A stretch of DNA of 64,000 bases from Stenocarpella maydis (GCA_002270565.1 NQMI01000129.1:62001-126000); one strand, 5' to 3'; numbered from the stretch's first letter, positions 11,621 through 24,001 are shown. Made by a program: numbers and translations. The notes: generated from the sequence alone by a model not told the origin.

Positions 11621-11879
11621 TAGTTGCAAGGGCAACCATAGATTAGCAAGGATTGAAGAGATAGATCATTACTACTTTAATAGTGGCTATGCTAATGGTA
11701 CTAACGGTATTACTCCTTAAAGATACTCTAGTGGTCTTCAGCAATATCGTTACTACCCATTGTGAGAAGAAGAGGGCTCTATATGCATAATGCTATACTC
11801 CACCTTTATCTCACGCGCGTCTATCACGCCCTAAGTATCATTAGAAAGCAACCGCGGAATGCATAAGGCTGTATAATGT

Positions 11880-14122
11880 TGCCAACCTACGGCTACTCTT
11901 AAAGATAACGCTGGAGATATCACCACTTCAGCACCCATCAGCAACTACCCCAGCAATCCCCTTAGCAATTAGCTACACCAGCCGAGGTTAACCTTACCAG
12001 CCAGCACATCTTTACTACCCCTGCTAACAGCTTACCCCTATATACTTACTACCCCTTATCACTATCTTTTTTACTCCTACTTTGCCCTAATATATCCCTG
12101 TTCTTTATTATAATATTATATATTAACTATATGATCTGCATATTATGATAATGAACCCCCATGATGAAGATGACACCCCTATACTATTAGCATTAACAGC
12201 TGTATCAACAGTTACTACTGGTCTTAACCTTATCAAATTATTGGATATGATTGAGGATATATCACTCAGGGAGGCCACTGCTAAGATAAGCCTTAACCCC
12301 AGTTTATGGGGGGTAGACCCAGATCCAGATGCTCTAAGTAACCCAAGACTATACGCAATCCATCTCAATACCTATATATAAGTATGCCACTAAGCATACA
12401 TAAGGCACACCAGCTAGGAAGTCTATATTAACTTTAAGGATAACTTTAGGGACTGGAAAGAGTAAACATTCAGAGCAATCCATCGTGATATTTTTACTGC
12501 CCTTAAGAAGATACTGTAAAGTAAGGGAATACACCTATGGGTTAATAATAATGTAAAGGCTTTTATGGAACTATTGGAGACAGATTCCTTACCAAAAGCC
12601 CTAGCATCCGCATAATACCAGTACTAATAGATGATATGGTTGAAGAGATATCATAACTATATCCCCTTTAACAATAGTCTATTATTTGAGGAATGCTAAC
12701 TAGCACCAAGCAGCAACAGAGGGATAGGCCCAAGTACCTATAGACCTATATTACAACCTACTGCCCCAGCCGTACCCAGATCTTAGTCCCTATCCCGTCA
12801 GCTATAGGGCATGTATAACTATAAGACTTCTGATGGCTATGGATCAATACTCAAGTGGGAGGAATTCTAAGCTGCCTATGAGAAGCACGCTATAATCCCT
12901 TTACAATAGCTATATGCTATACCACTAGAGAAGGGCATGTTTGCTAATGTGGCTAAGCATTATTTGGATGATGAGAAATTCACTGGAGCAATGGATGAAG
13001 TACTTGATGATAAAATTTATCTCTTTTATAACATCTGCAAAAACAACCAACTATACCCAACTTACTTCCAAGCAGCATTACCCATGATGTTGAAGGGTGA
13101 AGCTAAGGATTTTTATATACAGTTAATTACGGATAAGGATATCTTTGCTATAGCATATGCCAAACTCAAGCAATGATTTAATATAGATGGCAGATAATAA
13201 GTATATTTAATAATATGGAATACTACTACTTTTGCATTAATATAGTAGAAGAATGAGGGCAAAACCTTATTAGAAATAATAGAAATCTTGATTAAAAATA
13301 TAAAGTAATACTCCTGAATACTTAGCTATAAAGAAGCACTAGGAGACAAACCACTATATAATAACCTTATCTATACTATATGCAGTATACCCAAGTTCTA
13401 CTTTATTAAGCTAATAGCCCCAGCTACTGCTAATGAAGTGTGTGATATACTCCGTTATTACGCTATATCATTAGGGCCTTAACGCCCCTCCCGGTTATAT
13501 ACTACAGGGTAAGGCAATAATGATGGACAGAATAGTGATTATAATAAGGATAAAGAACAAGATAATGAGTAGTACCTTGATAGTGACTAGTTCTATCTTA
13601 ACCGCTAGTATAATAACAACCAGCAGTATGGAGATAACTACCTAAGGAACTCTATATATGGGTAATATCCACCGGGATAAGGCAATTACTATCCTTAAGG
13701 CAACTTCTAGCTGCTCTTTAGAGGATGCAACCACCCTTACGGAAGGAATAATGGAAATGGTCTCCTATATAAGAAGAAATGCTTTATTTGCTAGAAGGAA
13801 GGATGCTAGTTATTAAATCACTCTTTCAAAGAGCGCTAGAGGGCTAAAGGCATATATATAAACATATATAGCGCTATAGACCAACCCCCTTTAGATAATG
13901 AATTTCATGCATTCCTTATTAATTATAAGAGCATTAACTATAAGGGCAACAACTAGGAGAGTACTAGTATGTTTGTTAGTAATACTAAAGCCTGAGAAAA
14001 CTATATATAGCTGGTAGATCAAGCTTTTCTCTATACCTTTGGTATTAATAATAACGAGGAGGATTAGGATAGCCCCAGCTCTGTGACTAATGAGAATAAT
14101 GTTGGCAGCGGTAATAATAAAG
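11880..14122 (+). pseudogene. RIP-inactivated gag of a Copia-type retroelement
   Basis: The plus strand carries a long gag-like reading interrupted by many TAG/TGA. Recognisable pieces are a stretch at 12,937-13,176 (KFTGAMDEVLDDKIYLFYNI, then LPMMLKGEAKDFY) and a zinc-knuckle-like segment near 13,778-13,800 (KCFIC, Trp codon turned to TAG, then KEGC), followed by a SFKERQRAK tail. This organisation is typical of fungal Copia-like gag proteins. The sequence is cut at 14,122/14,123 by the Fam1 LTR; the remaining polyprotein is absent. Confidence 0.6.
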
Positions 14123-14569
14123 TGTTATGGACCAACACACATTGGCGGCTGACTACCGCAGAAGACAACCCCGCAGGTCGGGAAGTGGCCCCCAAAAGGA
14201 GCGCCCCGCCTGATCCAATCAGGAACGCCACCTTATCAGGGTTAGGGTTAGGGACCCACCATAATCAATGAGATCATTATTGATTCCATCAAGTAACACT
14301 TAATCAACAGGATCACCATCAATACTATTAATGATGAATGAAGAGTCAGAACATATAAGGATATAGTTATTACTATATTAGGTAGCTTTTATAGAATAGA
14401 CTCTTTAGTCATTAATCTAAGTATTCAATCCCAATATTAAATAGCCTTATAGCTAGTAATTACTATTAAATTAAATAATATTACTTAATAACCGCCTAAT
14501 AATATATTCTAAATATAAACCCTTAATCTTTCAGAATTAATATACTTAGAAACCCCTTTAATTATTATA
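14123..14569 (+). repeat. Fam1 LTR (5' LTR of a disrupted Gypsy element)
   Basis: Starts TGTTATGGACCAACACACAT and ends near AATTATTATA (a RIP-changed GATCATTACA). It contains AGGGTTAGGGTTAGGG at 14,238-14,253. It is followed by TTTTAATAACTC and gag on the plus strand, so it is a 5' LTR in forward orientation. The first 150 bp are GC-rich and hardly mutated; the rest is AT-rich. Confidence 0.75.
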
Positions 14570-15573
14570 TTTTAATAACTCTTATTTATATATTGTTATA
14601 TAGACTTTAAGCAATATTATATATAAAACCCTTTATAATATTAGACTCCAGAATAACTACCCCTACTTGCAACCTTCTCTATAAGTTAGACAAACTTGCT
14701 AATAATAAGACTATAGACCCTTATATCCAGAAACTAGTTAACAAGGTTGGGCAGTTGCGCCTCCTTATAAAAGGTCAAGCTTAATGCAATACAGAAGTCA
14801 AATAGCTTCAATAGGAGATCACCACTCTCCAAGCTAAAGCTAATATTATTAACACCCCAATCTAAATAAAGGAATATATTAAGCTTAACACTCCAGCCCC
14901 CTATAATAGAACTGCTAGACAACTTTAAGCACACCTAACACAAGTTAGGGCCTACTAGTGCTTCTATAGGCTAGATATACAGCCTAGCAGAAAAAGGGTT
15001 ATACATGCATCCTCTTTCCTTAAAGGACAAGCTTTAGCTTAGTTTAAACCCTACCTAACTAACTTTATTAATATAGAATCATTTAAAGCCTGCAAGCTTA
15101 AAATGCAGTGGATTTTCAGCAGCTATAAAGGCTATAAAAACGCCCTAAGGTCCCTATTTCAAAACCCAAATGAAGAACGGCAGGCAGAAAGGGACCTAGC
15201 GAATTGCAAATAGCGCGATTCAGCAATCAACTATGCAGCAGAATTCTAATAAATCTATACTAAAATTAACTATACTAATAATATAAAGAAATTTATATTC
15301 TACCGCAGATTAAAGGATAAAGTAAAAGATAAACTTAGTAAAATTATAAACCAACCTAATGATTTTCTATACTATATGGAAATAGCTATCTAGATTAATA
15401 ATGGACTTTATAAATAATGCTTGGAAAAGAAAGGACAAACTTCTAAACGAACTACATTCCATAAGTATAAATCTAATATAAGAAAGAAGTATTAGAAGCC
15501 AAGCACCCAGTAGGGATAGTACATAGGACCTATAGAACTAGATATTGCCTAACGTAAGGATAAGAAAAACATT
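14570..15573 (+). pseudogene. Fam1 gag fragment, RIP-inactivated
   Basis: Between 15,110 and 15,560 the plus strand encodes a retrotrans_gag-type segment with stops: SSYKGYKNALRSLFQNPNEE, then RRLKDKVKDKLSKI. It is the same sequence as the minus-strand gag at about 17,900-18,650. The frame ends at the Fam2 LTR, at the point where the other copy continues into a zinc knuckle (CYNC). Confidence 0.65.
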
Positions 15574-16165
15574 TGTTAAACGGAACCGCTCAGCAGGGCG
15601 TTGGTACTCCGTGCAAGGAGTTACCCTAGACTTCGTTGTAAGGAGTTACCCTAGACTTTCTAGCAAGGAGTTACCCTAGACTTGCGAGTCAGGCGATTTT
15701 CGCTAAGTACGCCCAGTGCGTGCGTGACGCAAGATGAGTTTGGTGGCCGTGAGTCGATTATTTTGGCCTGCATTTGCACCTTAATTCAGACCTCTGCATT
15801 ACCCTTATTTCTTATCCGAAAGGTATATAACTTAGTGCATTGGATAGCCTGATTTCTGAAGTTTGTATGTACCTAGCTTGGGCATTGCTAGGGCTGTGGT
15901 TGGCTAGTTGTTTGGAACTAAAGATGGTGTATTGGAAGGGCAAATTTTCTAGCATTTGTAAATTTGTACCAGAGCTTATTGTAGTGTGCCTAGGGGTGAG
16001 ACGATGTTGGAGGGTATATAAGGAGGGCTTATAGAAGCCCAACTTAATTCAATATAAAGTTGTCCAGACCATTATCAATTGTCCCAATTCGCCTTAGAGC
16101 ACCACACTGCGACCCTGCTGAAACACACGCTGAACTGAATGCTATTCTATAGCACAAATTCATCA
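15574..16165 (+). repeat. Solo LTR, family Fam2, copy 2 (inverted relative to the others)
   Basis: Begins TGTTAAACGGAACCGC and ends AATTCATCA. It carries about three units of the 21-22 bp repeat at its 5' end (about 15,614-15,683) and a TATATAAGGAGGG box near 16,014. More C-to-T/G-to-A differences than copies 1 and 3 suggest an older or more exposed copy. No target-site duplication is evident: the flanks belong to oppositely oriented gag/protease sequences. Confidence 0.75.
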
Positions 16166-18672
16166 GACTATTGTTATAAGATACTTTAGTTCTATCTACT
16201 ATATTAAGTCTATAGGGTTCCTTTTTCTTATGCTATAATAGGTAATATCTGTTTACTACCTTTAGGGAAATAAAATTCCCTTATACTTCACTATTAATAA
16301 GTGCTAAGTATATATGAACTCCTAGTTCGATCTAAACCGTTAGGTAGCTATAGTTACTCATTATTATATATAAGTACCTTATAATATAATTAGTTGCTGC
16401 CTAAGGTTTTATAGATAGCCCTTCTAGTTTTTTAACTATTTGTTTGCAGCTAGAACCTCCTTAATGCTCTTGAGATTTCACTTTATAATATTTTATAATT
16501 CTTATAGATTATTAATTAGCTATTATATACTATAATCCTGTTCCTTTATTATTATAGTTTTAAGCAGCAGCCCCTATTATTTTAGTAGATATTAGTCTTA
16601 AGCTTTATTGAGTATATATACCTTATAGGTTGGTTTATTATAATTTGCCTATCCGTTAGGGTTCTGGAGGTATTCTAAAGGTGTGTAGGAGTTCAGCCTT
16701 ATCAGGGCGTATCCCGTCTTATTATATTTTTAATGCAGGTATTAGTTCTTAAAATTATTATACTTATATATATATTTAATATCCTTACCTAAATATTATT
16801 AGGGAAACCAGTTATACTTAATTTTCTCCCTTATATATTCCTTATATTTATTATAAATATATAATACCTAAGAGATATCTTTATATTTATTATGTAATAA
16901 GCATATGCATCCTGTATCTCTTGGTCTCCTATATTCCTAGGTAGATTATCCTATAGTTTCTTTAAAAGGTCTCCCTATAATTATAACTGCTATAATATTA
17001 GTTCTTAGGGCTAGAAGGGGTGCTTATCCTAGGTAGTCTTATGGTTCCTTCTACTGGGTTTGTGGCGTAAGCAGGGCCTAAGGGATAGGCTTTCCTTCCA
17101 TCCTGGGGTTAATCTGCAGGAGCTCCTCCTTATTTCCTACTGCTAGGGTTCTTCCCTGCTTCCTTAAAGCGTTCTTAGGAAACCATCCGGTAGCCTCCTT
17201 ATTGCTATGGTAAGTGGTATAGCTGTTATTAAAGTAAGTTATCTAACTAAGCAATACATATGCCTTTCTAGAGTTCTAGGGATTCTTCATTAGTGGGATA
17301 GGCTGCCATCATACCTTATCTTTCTGATGTTTTTTACATTAGGACTTAGTGCATTAGGAGAAGTATAGACTGTTATGGAGGTCTTCCTTATTAGGGTTAT
17401 AGAAGTTATATCCTTTATCTGGGTCTTAATCTAAATATACCTAATATTAGTTATAAACAGTTATTCTATAGATATAGTACTTATTTGCAAGTTCCTATTG
17501 CGGTTTGGACCTGGGTGGTTCTTATGCATTACAAGTGGCTATATTAGCTTAATAGGTAGCTTTATTAGCCTGTCGGGTTCCTTCAGGTACTAACTTCCAG
17601 TCCCTATTTTTCTTTAGAGCCTAACATTTTAAGATGAAGTATTCCATTTTATTGCAGTTGTAGCATTTAATGTTTTTCTTATCCTTATATTGGGCAGTAT
17701 CCAGTTCCATAGGTCCTGCATGCTATCCCCACTAGGTACTTGGCTTCTAATACTTCTTTCCCATATTGGATTTATACTTATAAAATATAATTCATTTAGA
17801 AGTTTATCTTTTCTTTTCCAAGCATTATTTATAAAGTTTATTATTAATTTAGATGGCTATTTCTATATAGTATAGGAAATTATTAAGTTAGTCTATAATT
17901 TTACTAAGTTTATCCTTTACTTTATTCTTTAATCTATAATAAAATATAAATTTCTTTATATTATTAGTGTAGTTGATTTTAGCATAAATTTACTAGAATT
18001 CTGCTGTATAGTTAATTGCTAAACCGCGCTATTTGCAATTCGCTAGGTCCCTTTTTGCCTGCCGTTCTTCATTTAGGTCCTGAAACAGGGACCTAAGGGC
18101 ATCTTCATAGCCTTTATAGCTGCTGAAAATCCGCTGTATTTCAAGCTTATAGGCTTCAAATAACTCCGCATTAATAAAGTCAGTCAAATAGGGTTCAAAC
18201 CAAGCCAAAGCTCATCCTTTAAGAAAAAAGGATGTATATATAACCCTTTTTCTACTAGGCTGTATATCTAGCCCATAAAAGCGCTAGTAGGCCCTAACTT
18301 ACGTTAGGTATGCCTAAAGTTATCTAGTAGTCCCATTATAGGGGGCTGAAGTGTTAAGCTTAATATATTCCTTTATTTGGATTGGGGTATTAATAATATT
18401 AGCTCTAGCTTGGAGAGTAATAATCTCCTATTAAAGCTGTTTGACTTTCGTATTGCATTAAGCTTAACCTTCTATAAGGAGGCATAACTGCCTAACCTTA
18501 TTAACCAGTTCCTAAATACAGGGGTCCATAGTCTTATTATTAGCAAATTCATTTAGCTTGTAAAGAAGGTTGCAGATAGGGGTGGTTATTCTGGAGTCTA
18601 ATATTATAAAGGGTTTTATATATAATATTGCTTAAAGTCTGCATAATGATATATAAACAAGAGTTATTAAAA
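16166..18672 (-). pseudogene. Fam1 gag-protease region, minus strand, RIP-inactivated
   Basis: The reverse-strand counterpart of the Fam1 gag, continuing into the protease region shared with 42,540-43,977 and 48,450-49,106. A zinc-knuckle trace (CYNCNK) is coded around 17,650. Stops are dense. It runs into a partial Fam1 LTR at 18,673, giving the order LTR-gag-protease on the minus strand. Confidence 0.65.
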
Positions 18673-18895
18673 TATAATAATTAAAGAGATTTCCAAATAT
18701 ATTAATCCTAAAAGATTAAAGGTTTATATTTAGAATATATTATTAGGCGGTTATTAAGTAATATTATTAACTTAATAATAATTACTAGCTATAAGGCTAT
18801 TCAATATTAGGATTAAATACTTAGATTAATAACTAAAGAGTTTATTCTATAAAAGCTACCTAATATAGTAATAACTATATTCTTATATGTTCTTC
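18673..18895 (-). repeat. Partial Fam1 LTR
   Basis: Starts TATAATAATTAAAGAG (RIP form of TGTAATGATCAAAGGG) and matches the first half of the LTR at 37,681. It is cut after ATATGTTCT by the Fam2 LTR; the telomere-like half is missing. Confidence 0.65.
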
Positions 18896-19445
18896 TGATG
18901 AATTTGTGCTATAGAATAGCATTCAGTTCAGCGTGTGTGTGTTTCGGCAGGGTCGCAGTATGGTGCTCTGAGGCGAATTGGGACGATTGACAATGGTCTG
19001 GACAACTTTGTATTGAATTAAGTTGGGCTTCTGTAAGCCCTCCTTATATACCCTCCGACGTCGTCTCACCCCTGGGCACGCTGCGGTAGGCTCTGGTGCA
19101 AATTTGCAAATGCCGGAAAATTCGCCCTTCCAACACACCATCTTTGGTTCCAAGCAACCAGCCAACCATAGCCCTAGCAATACCCAAATTAAGTACATAT
19201 AAACTTCAGAAATCAAGCTATCCAATGCACTAAGTTATATACTTTTTGGGTAAGAAATAAGGGTAATGCAGAGGTCTGAATTAAGGTGCAAATGCAGGCC
19301 AAAATAATCGACTCACGGCCACCAAACTCATCTTGCGTCACGCACGCACTGGGCGTACTTAGCGAAAATCGCCTGACTCGCAAGTCTAGGGTAACTCCTT
19401 GCAAGAAGTCTAGGGTAACTCCTTGCTGAGCGGTTCCGTTTAACA
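18896..19445 (-). repeat. Solo LTR, family Fam2, copy 3
   Basis: TGATGAATTTGTGC to CGGTTCCGTTTAACA, near-identical to copy 1, with two 21-22 bp repeat units instead of three. The sequences on either side (Fam1 LTR on the left, Fam1 accessory ORF on the right) are not contiguous in other Fam1 copies, so this is not a simple insertion. Confidence 0.75.
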
Positions 19446-19890
19446 TAACTGCCTCTACTTACAAAGGTATAAAATTCTTGCATTTAGCTATTAAGCCTCC
19501 TCCTCTATAACCTCTAGCTCTTCCTTTAGTCAATAGTATATTAAGGTAACCTTATTCAACTAATTAGGAGTAAGACCTCAAATGTTGCAGTTAGATAGAT
19601 TAAGGCGGATATAAGTCTAATAGCAAATAGATTCTAAATCTGCAACCTTATAGTCCTTAACTAGGTTGTATTCCTCACAATAAGAATAAGGCATAAGAAC
19701 AACGCTACCCTTTAAGATAATAGCAAAAAGAAGGGCAGTCTTATACTCGGCAATGGAAAAGGACTTTACAGGATGAGACTTAGTAACCCTACCTAATATA
19801 ACGAATTAGGAAGGAGTAAATAAGAATATAGATAAGCGAAAACAACTTATAGAATACTTTTAAGGATGAAAGAAGCAAGAAGGGAGATAG
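19446..19890 (-). pseudogene. Fam1 accessory ORF fragment (5' part), RIP-mutated
   Basis: Reverse complement of the accessory ORF region seen at 38,218-38,600 and 44,529-44,860, with the shared segment that in the other copies carries the initiator region, Cys cluster and start of the coiled coil. It lies between the Fam2 LTR and a forward Fam1 LTR, consistent with an antisense ORF next to the 3' LTR. Confidence 0.6.
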
Positions 19891-20335
19891 TATTATAGAC
19901 CAACACACATTAGCGGCTAACTACCGCAGAAGACAACCCCGCAGGTCGGGAAGTGGCCCCCAAAAAGAGCGCCCCACCTGATCCAATTAATGACGCTACC
20001 TTATTAGGGTTAGGGTTAGGGACTCACTACAATTGATGAGATCGTTGTTAATTCTATCAAGCAACACTTAATTGATAGGATCACCATCGATACTGTTAAC
20101 GATGAATAAAGGGTCAGAATATATAAGGATATGGTTATTATTACATTAGGTAGCTTTTATAGAACAGACTCTTCAGTCATCAATCTAAGTATTTAATTCC
20201 AATATTAAATAGCCTTACAGCTAGTAATTATTATTAAGTCAACAATATTGCTTAATAACCGCCTAACAATGTATTCCGAATATAAACCCTTGATCTTTCA
20301 GGATTAACGTACTCGGAAATCTCTTTGATCATTAC
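19891..20335 (+). repeat. Fam1 LTR (3' LTR position)
   Basis: Starts TATTATAGACCAACACACAT and ends GATCATTACA. It contains three full TTAGGG units at 20,004-20,021. Same orientation as the LTR at 14,123, so the two could be the ends of one element whose interior was rearranged; the outer flanks show no matching duplication. Confidence 0.7.
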
Positions 20336-20734
20336 ACCTCGCTTAGAGCATATTTAAAAACTACCCTAACATTAGTTGGGATTTTAATCCAAATAGAGGC
20401 TTCCTCCTAATGAAAGCTGGCTATAGTAACCTCCTTAGGGATCTCTATAATATTATTATTTAAGCGAAGCACTTAATTATTAAAGGGATCATAATTAGGA
20501 GCTTTAGTTGGGTCTGGTTCTTCCTGATTAGGCTTAATAGGGCTACTCTCTAGTGGTAGCGGCGGTAGTAATAGTGGCTTTACTAGGGCCTTCCTCTTTG
20601 CTAGAGCCTTCCTCTTTACTGGGGCTAATTGCTTCGCTAGAGCTGGTGTAGCTGATTTGATGGTTTGGGTGTTCTTTGTAGTAGAGCCGCCTGAGGATAT
20701 AGATTTAGTATTTCTTTTTTTTTGATGGGGCCAT
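20336..20734 (-). pseudogene. Unidentified Lys/Ala-rich ORF interrupted by a Fam1 LTR
   Basis: From a start at 20,734 (MAPSKKK) the minus strand, after a 1-base frame slip, reads a basic repeat-like stretch (KQLAPVKRKALAKRKALVK) and then an acidic Pro-rich part (PIKPNQEEPDPTKAPNYDPF). Coding traces run to the very end of the LTR at 20,336, where LTR bases supply the stop. It is probably part of another mobile element. The family was not recognised. Confidence 0.35.
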
Positions 20735-22186
20735 TCTGGTGGTCTTAACTGGACAATTATTAAAGGTGATTTGTTGTTTCCGTTGGGAGCGCAATTGGTA
20801 AGGACTTGTGGTTAGGGGCTGCAGATTGGTATATAAAATTAACCTTAGCTTAGGGGTAATACTTAAAGACCCTATTCAGAATATTATCAGCTATAGCGAT
20901 ATATTATGCGAAGAGGGCACTGGACCAACCTGCGTGCAGCTCTAGCAGGGCATTGGTAACCTTAATTGACCCTAACGGTGGGTTATAGGGTGATAATTGA
21001 CGTTTAGGGGTAACCGCTATATACGCCATGAGAAATACCATGATCCCGAGTGGTGATAGTTGCAAACGTGCGATGATGACGATAACGTTATGTGCGTTGA
21101 TGCCGAAGGGATGCCGATTTGTATGGGGAACGGGTGTGTGTCAATATGTGCGCGTTACTAGCGCGTTTTTGGCACTCTCGCTTGCAAATCAGAATATGTG
21201 ACCAACTGATTAGGCGCATCTATGAACACCTTGCTAAAGCAACAATTCTCAGGAGGAAGAGATAAAAGGCACCAAAAGAGAATAAGCTCTAGAAAATTAT
21301 CTACAAGCTAAAGGGTGGATCTCCTACGGGATGCATGGCACAGTATCAGATGACCAGCATGGCAGGGCGCGTGGCAGAGCGGCACGTTCCGTTTATGGCA
21401 TATTCCGCCAGGGACTTGTCCCCAGGACCTGGGTGTGGCTTGTCTAGGAGTCTGCAGTCGTAAAGCCACCATTGGCTACCGCTGCACCGGTCGAGACGTC
21501 TTGTTAGCATGAGCTAACTTTGGAATTGAGTGGCCGAGCCAGGGAACTTGGAAATAGTCACAGCTTGATTACACCCAACAGACATACGGTCTACTTTGAA
21601 GTTTTGTTATCACTGGTCGTCCGCCGATCTCTCAAAACTGTGTTATTTACCTCTGTAACGAGGAAGAGGGAGAAAATAACTAAGAAAGAAAAAACAGTTG
21701 ACCATTCCAGGCGCGCATGACTACCGGGAGGATAACAGTAGAGGGAGCGCTGCCTTGGCCGCTGCAGCGTCTCTGAACCGGCCCACATGAGAGAATCTTC
21801 TAAAGGTTTCATTTGGGTGGAGCCCTTAGGTCGGCAACTGTTTTTTTCATGTAAGCAACTTCATTCACACATGTGCAAACGGATATGGAATTGGTTGGTG
21901 TCTTGGTGTCCTGAGTACTTCCAAGTGCTTGCTTCCAAGGTTCCGGTGACACGATTCAGCCCAAAACTTCCGATGTATCTAGGTATGATATGAAAGCCAC
22001 AGATCTAGGCATCCTTGAGATGTAGGGTCTCTCATTTAGTTAGCACCTTTATGTGGGATGATCACCTGCCTGTCCTTGGGTAGGTCCATGCGGAAAGATC
22101 ACCGCCATAGCAATAAACTTTGTACAAGTCTGCCTTCACCGGTGGTCTCGCCTGTAACTAGCTAAAGTATTCCCTATGAATTGCCA
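20735..22186. other. Transition from repeats to normal-composition spacer
   Basis: RIP density falls to nothing by about 21,250. The 20,900-21,200 part has normal GC and may be the upstream region of the interrupted ORF at 20,734. 21,250-22,186 is spacer downstream of the C3H gene; no gene seen. Confidence 0.4.
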
Positions 22187-24001
22187 TCAGATTTCGAGGA
22201 TCTCGCGGGTTCCATCCTCAAAGATCTTAAGTGTCGCCTTCACATCGGCGTCATGGGTTTCCTTGAAGAAGCACCTTGTTCCCCAAACACAAGATCGGCC
22301 GTCGTAGATGTTCTTGCCTGCAGTTGATATATGAGTCAGCTACCGAAGCACGGAGGGGGAAGGCCAGGCCAAAGGGTAAGAGCTTGAGATATCTCTGGAA
22401 GGTCCTTACAGTGATGGCCACTCAGGCAATATGGGCTCTCGCACCACTGCGCATCGGAGCACACAATACCACGGCTCTTGTGCCAGAGCGCTAGTCGCTC
22501 GGATGGCGAGATCTTTGCTTCATGCTGATAATCGCAGTTCTGGTTCTTGTCGCAGCTGCCGCTGAGGTGGTAGTGGTTACAGAAGTTGCGACCCTGGGCA
22601 CTGGCCTTGTTCTCGAGGGACCTAATCGCGACGGGGTCCGCAGGAGGGAGCCGCTCGTCAACCCTCATGTTGGCAGCATTGAAGAGAGCGTACTTGAGCT
22701 TCGGCGGAGGCTTGTGCTTGCTGTAGATGTCAATTACCGGGCCATTACTAAGCTTCGCAGTCACGGCCCAGGTGGACCCGCCAGAGCTGATGGTCCCATT
22801 GACACTTCCGCTGCCGTTGGAGACAGAAGGGGTGGAGCTGCTGGAGCCATCCTCCGAGGTAGCATATTGGCCAGTGAAGGGAGTCAAGCCCGGGGCGGGC
22901 GGGAAGGGCTGGATTCCGATGTCTAAACCAACTGGCGATACTGGAGACACTGGATATCGCGTGCCGGTGTTATCCATAGGCTCGGATCGGAAAACGCTGG
23001 TAAAGGCGACGATGGTGAAACTGAGGCTGACAAATCCAGGGCCAGCGGGCTCAGTGGCGATGAGAGTGAGCTTCTCCCTCTTGCTGGGATCGTGCTTGTA
23101 CTCCTCAAGCAGGTTTAGGTATCCATTATCGCGACAGGGACCAAAGAAGACGTGACGGCACGACGTGGCGTGGAGCATCTGCTTCAGCATGGCCTGGCAC
23201 TTGTGATCGGCCTTGTCCTTTCCGTAGCCGACATCGACAAAGGAGAAGAGGCTATTGGCGCGGCCAAAGCCCGAGGCGAACTTCTGGAGGTCGGTCCACG
23301 TGTTTAGGATGCGGCGGGCGGCGAGCGCCTTGCCAAGGCCGTCCATGTTAGCATAGAAGAAGACCAGGATGTTCCAGTTATCGGTGGCGGTGTCGGGGTA
23401 GGTCTCCTGGAGCTGGAGCTTGATCTGCGTCTTGAGCTCCTGGGCGGCCTGGCCGCCGCCATTATCACCGGCCCGGAAGTATTCGTCTCGAAACTTTGCA
23501 CCGTCACCGTCGATAATCATAACAACAAAGGGATGGCACTCCTAGCACATATTAGTTGGGATATGCCCTCAGCAGAGTAATGTAGAAGGGCGGGCACGGT
23601 AAGTAGGGCGACAGAGCATGGGGTGCAAACGAGGCCATGCGGGAGGAGGCCTGTGAGCAGCGGGAAATTTCTCTTGGCTCCACGGCATAAAAGGGCTGAA
23701 GGGTCCAAGGAAGCGGGTGACGGAAAGAAAAAAATGGGCTCACGTTGGCCAGCTTGGACTGGTGCAGCTGCCTGCGGGCATCTCTGGTCTCCCTCTGCCA
23801 GATCTCACGGTTCTCCCTCTCATCTTCGAGCTGGCTCATGACGCTGTGGTACCTGGTCTTGAGATCCTCGTAGTTGCTGAGCAGCTGGGTGATGAGGACA
23901 TCTCGATCGTTATCGGACTTTCGAAACTGGGCATAGCAGGCCTTGAAAGCCTCTGGATCTGCGAGGCCTTCCATGTTGAAGGAAGGAAGGGCGACTGGCA
24001 A
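22187..24001 (-). CDS. C3H1 (CCCH) zinc-finger protein, three exons
   Basis: Model: exons 23,744-24,001, 22,410-23,541 and 22,187-22,317; introns start GTGAGC and GTAAGG and end GCTAG and CTGCAG. The product is 506 residues (or 497 from the second Met, MEGL). Order: an N-terminal helical/coiled-coil part (to about residue 86), a conserved domain starting HPFVVMIIDGDG (about 88-245) found in a family of fungal CCCH proteins, a Ser/Gly-rich linker, then a canonical finger CNHYHLSGSCDKNQNCDYQH (C-x8-C-x5-C-x3-H). A second finger begins in ESPYCLSGHHC and is completed by exon 3 (CVWGTRCFFKETH), giving another C-x8-C-x5-C. Ignoring the last intron would give a stop at 22,336 and lose that finger. 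Probably an RNA-binding nuclear or cytoplasmic regulator; target unknown. Confidence 0.8.

Noticed and set aside
13021..13200. An intact host gene at the open stretch 12,937-13,176
   Set aside because: It is one stop-free window of a larger gag-like reading with frequent RIP stops on both sides.
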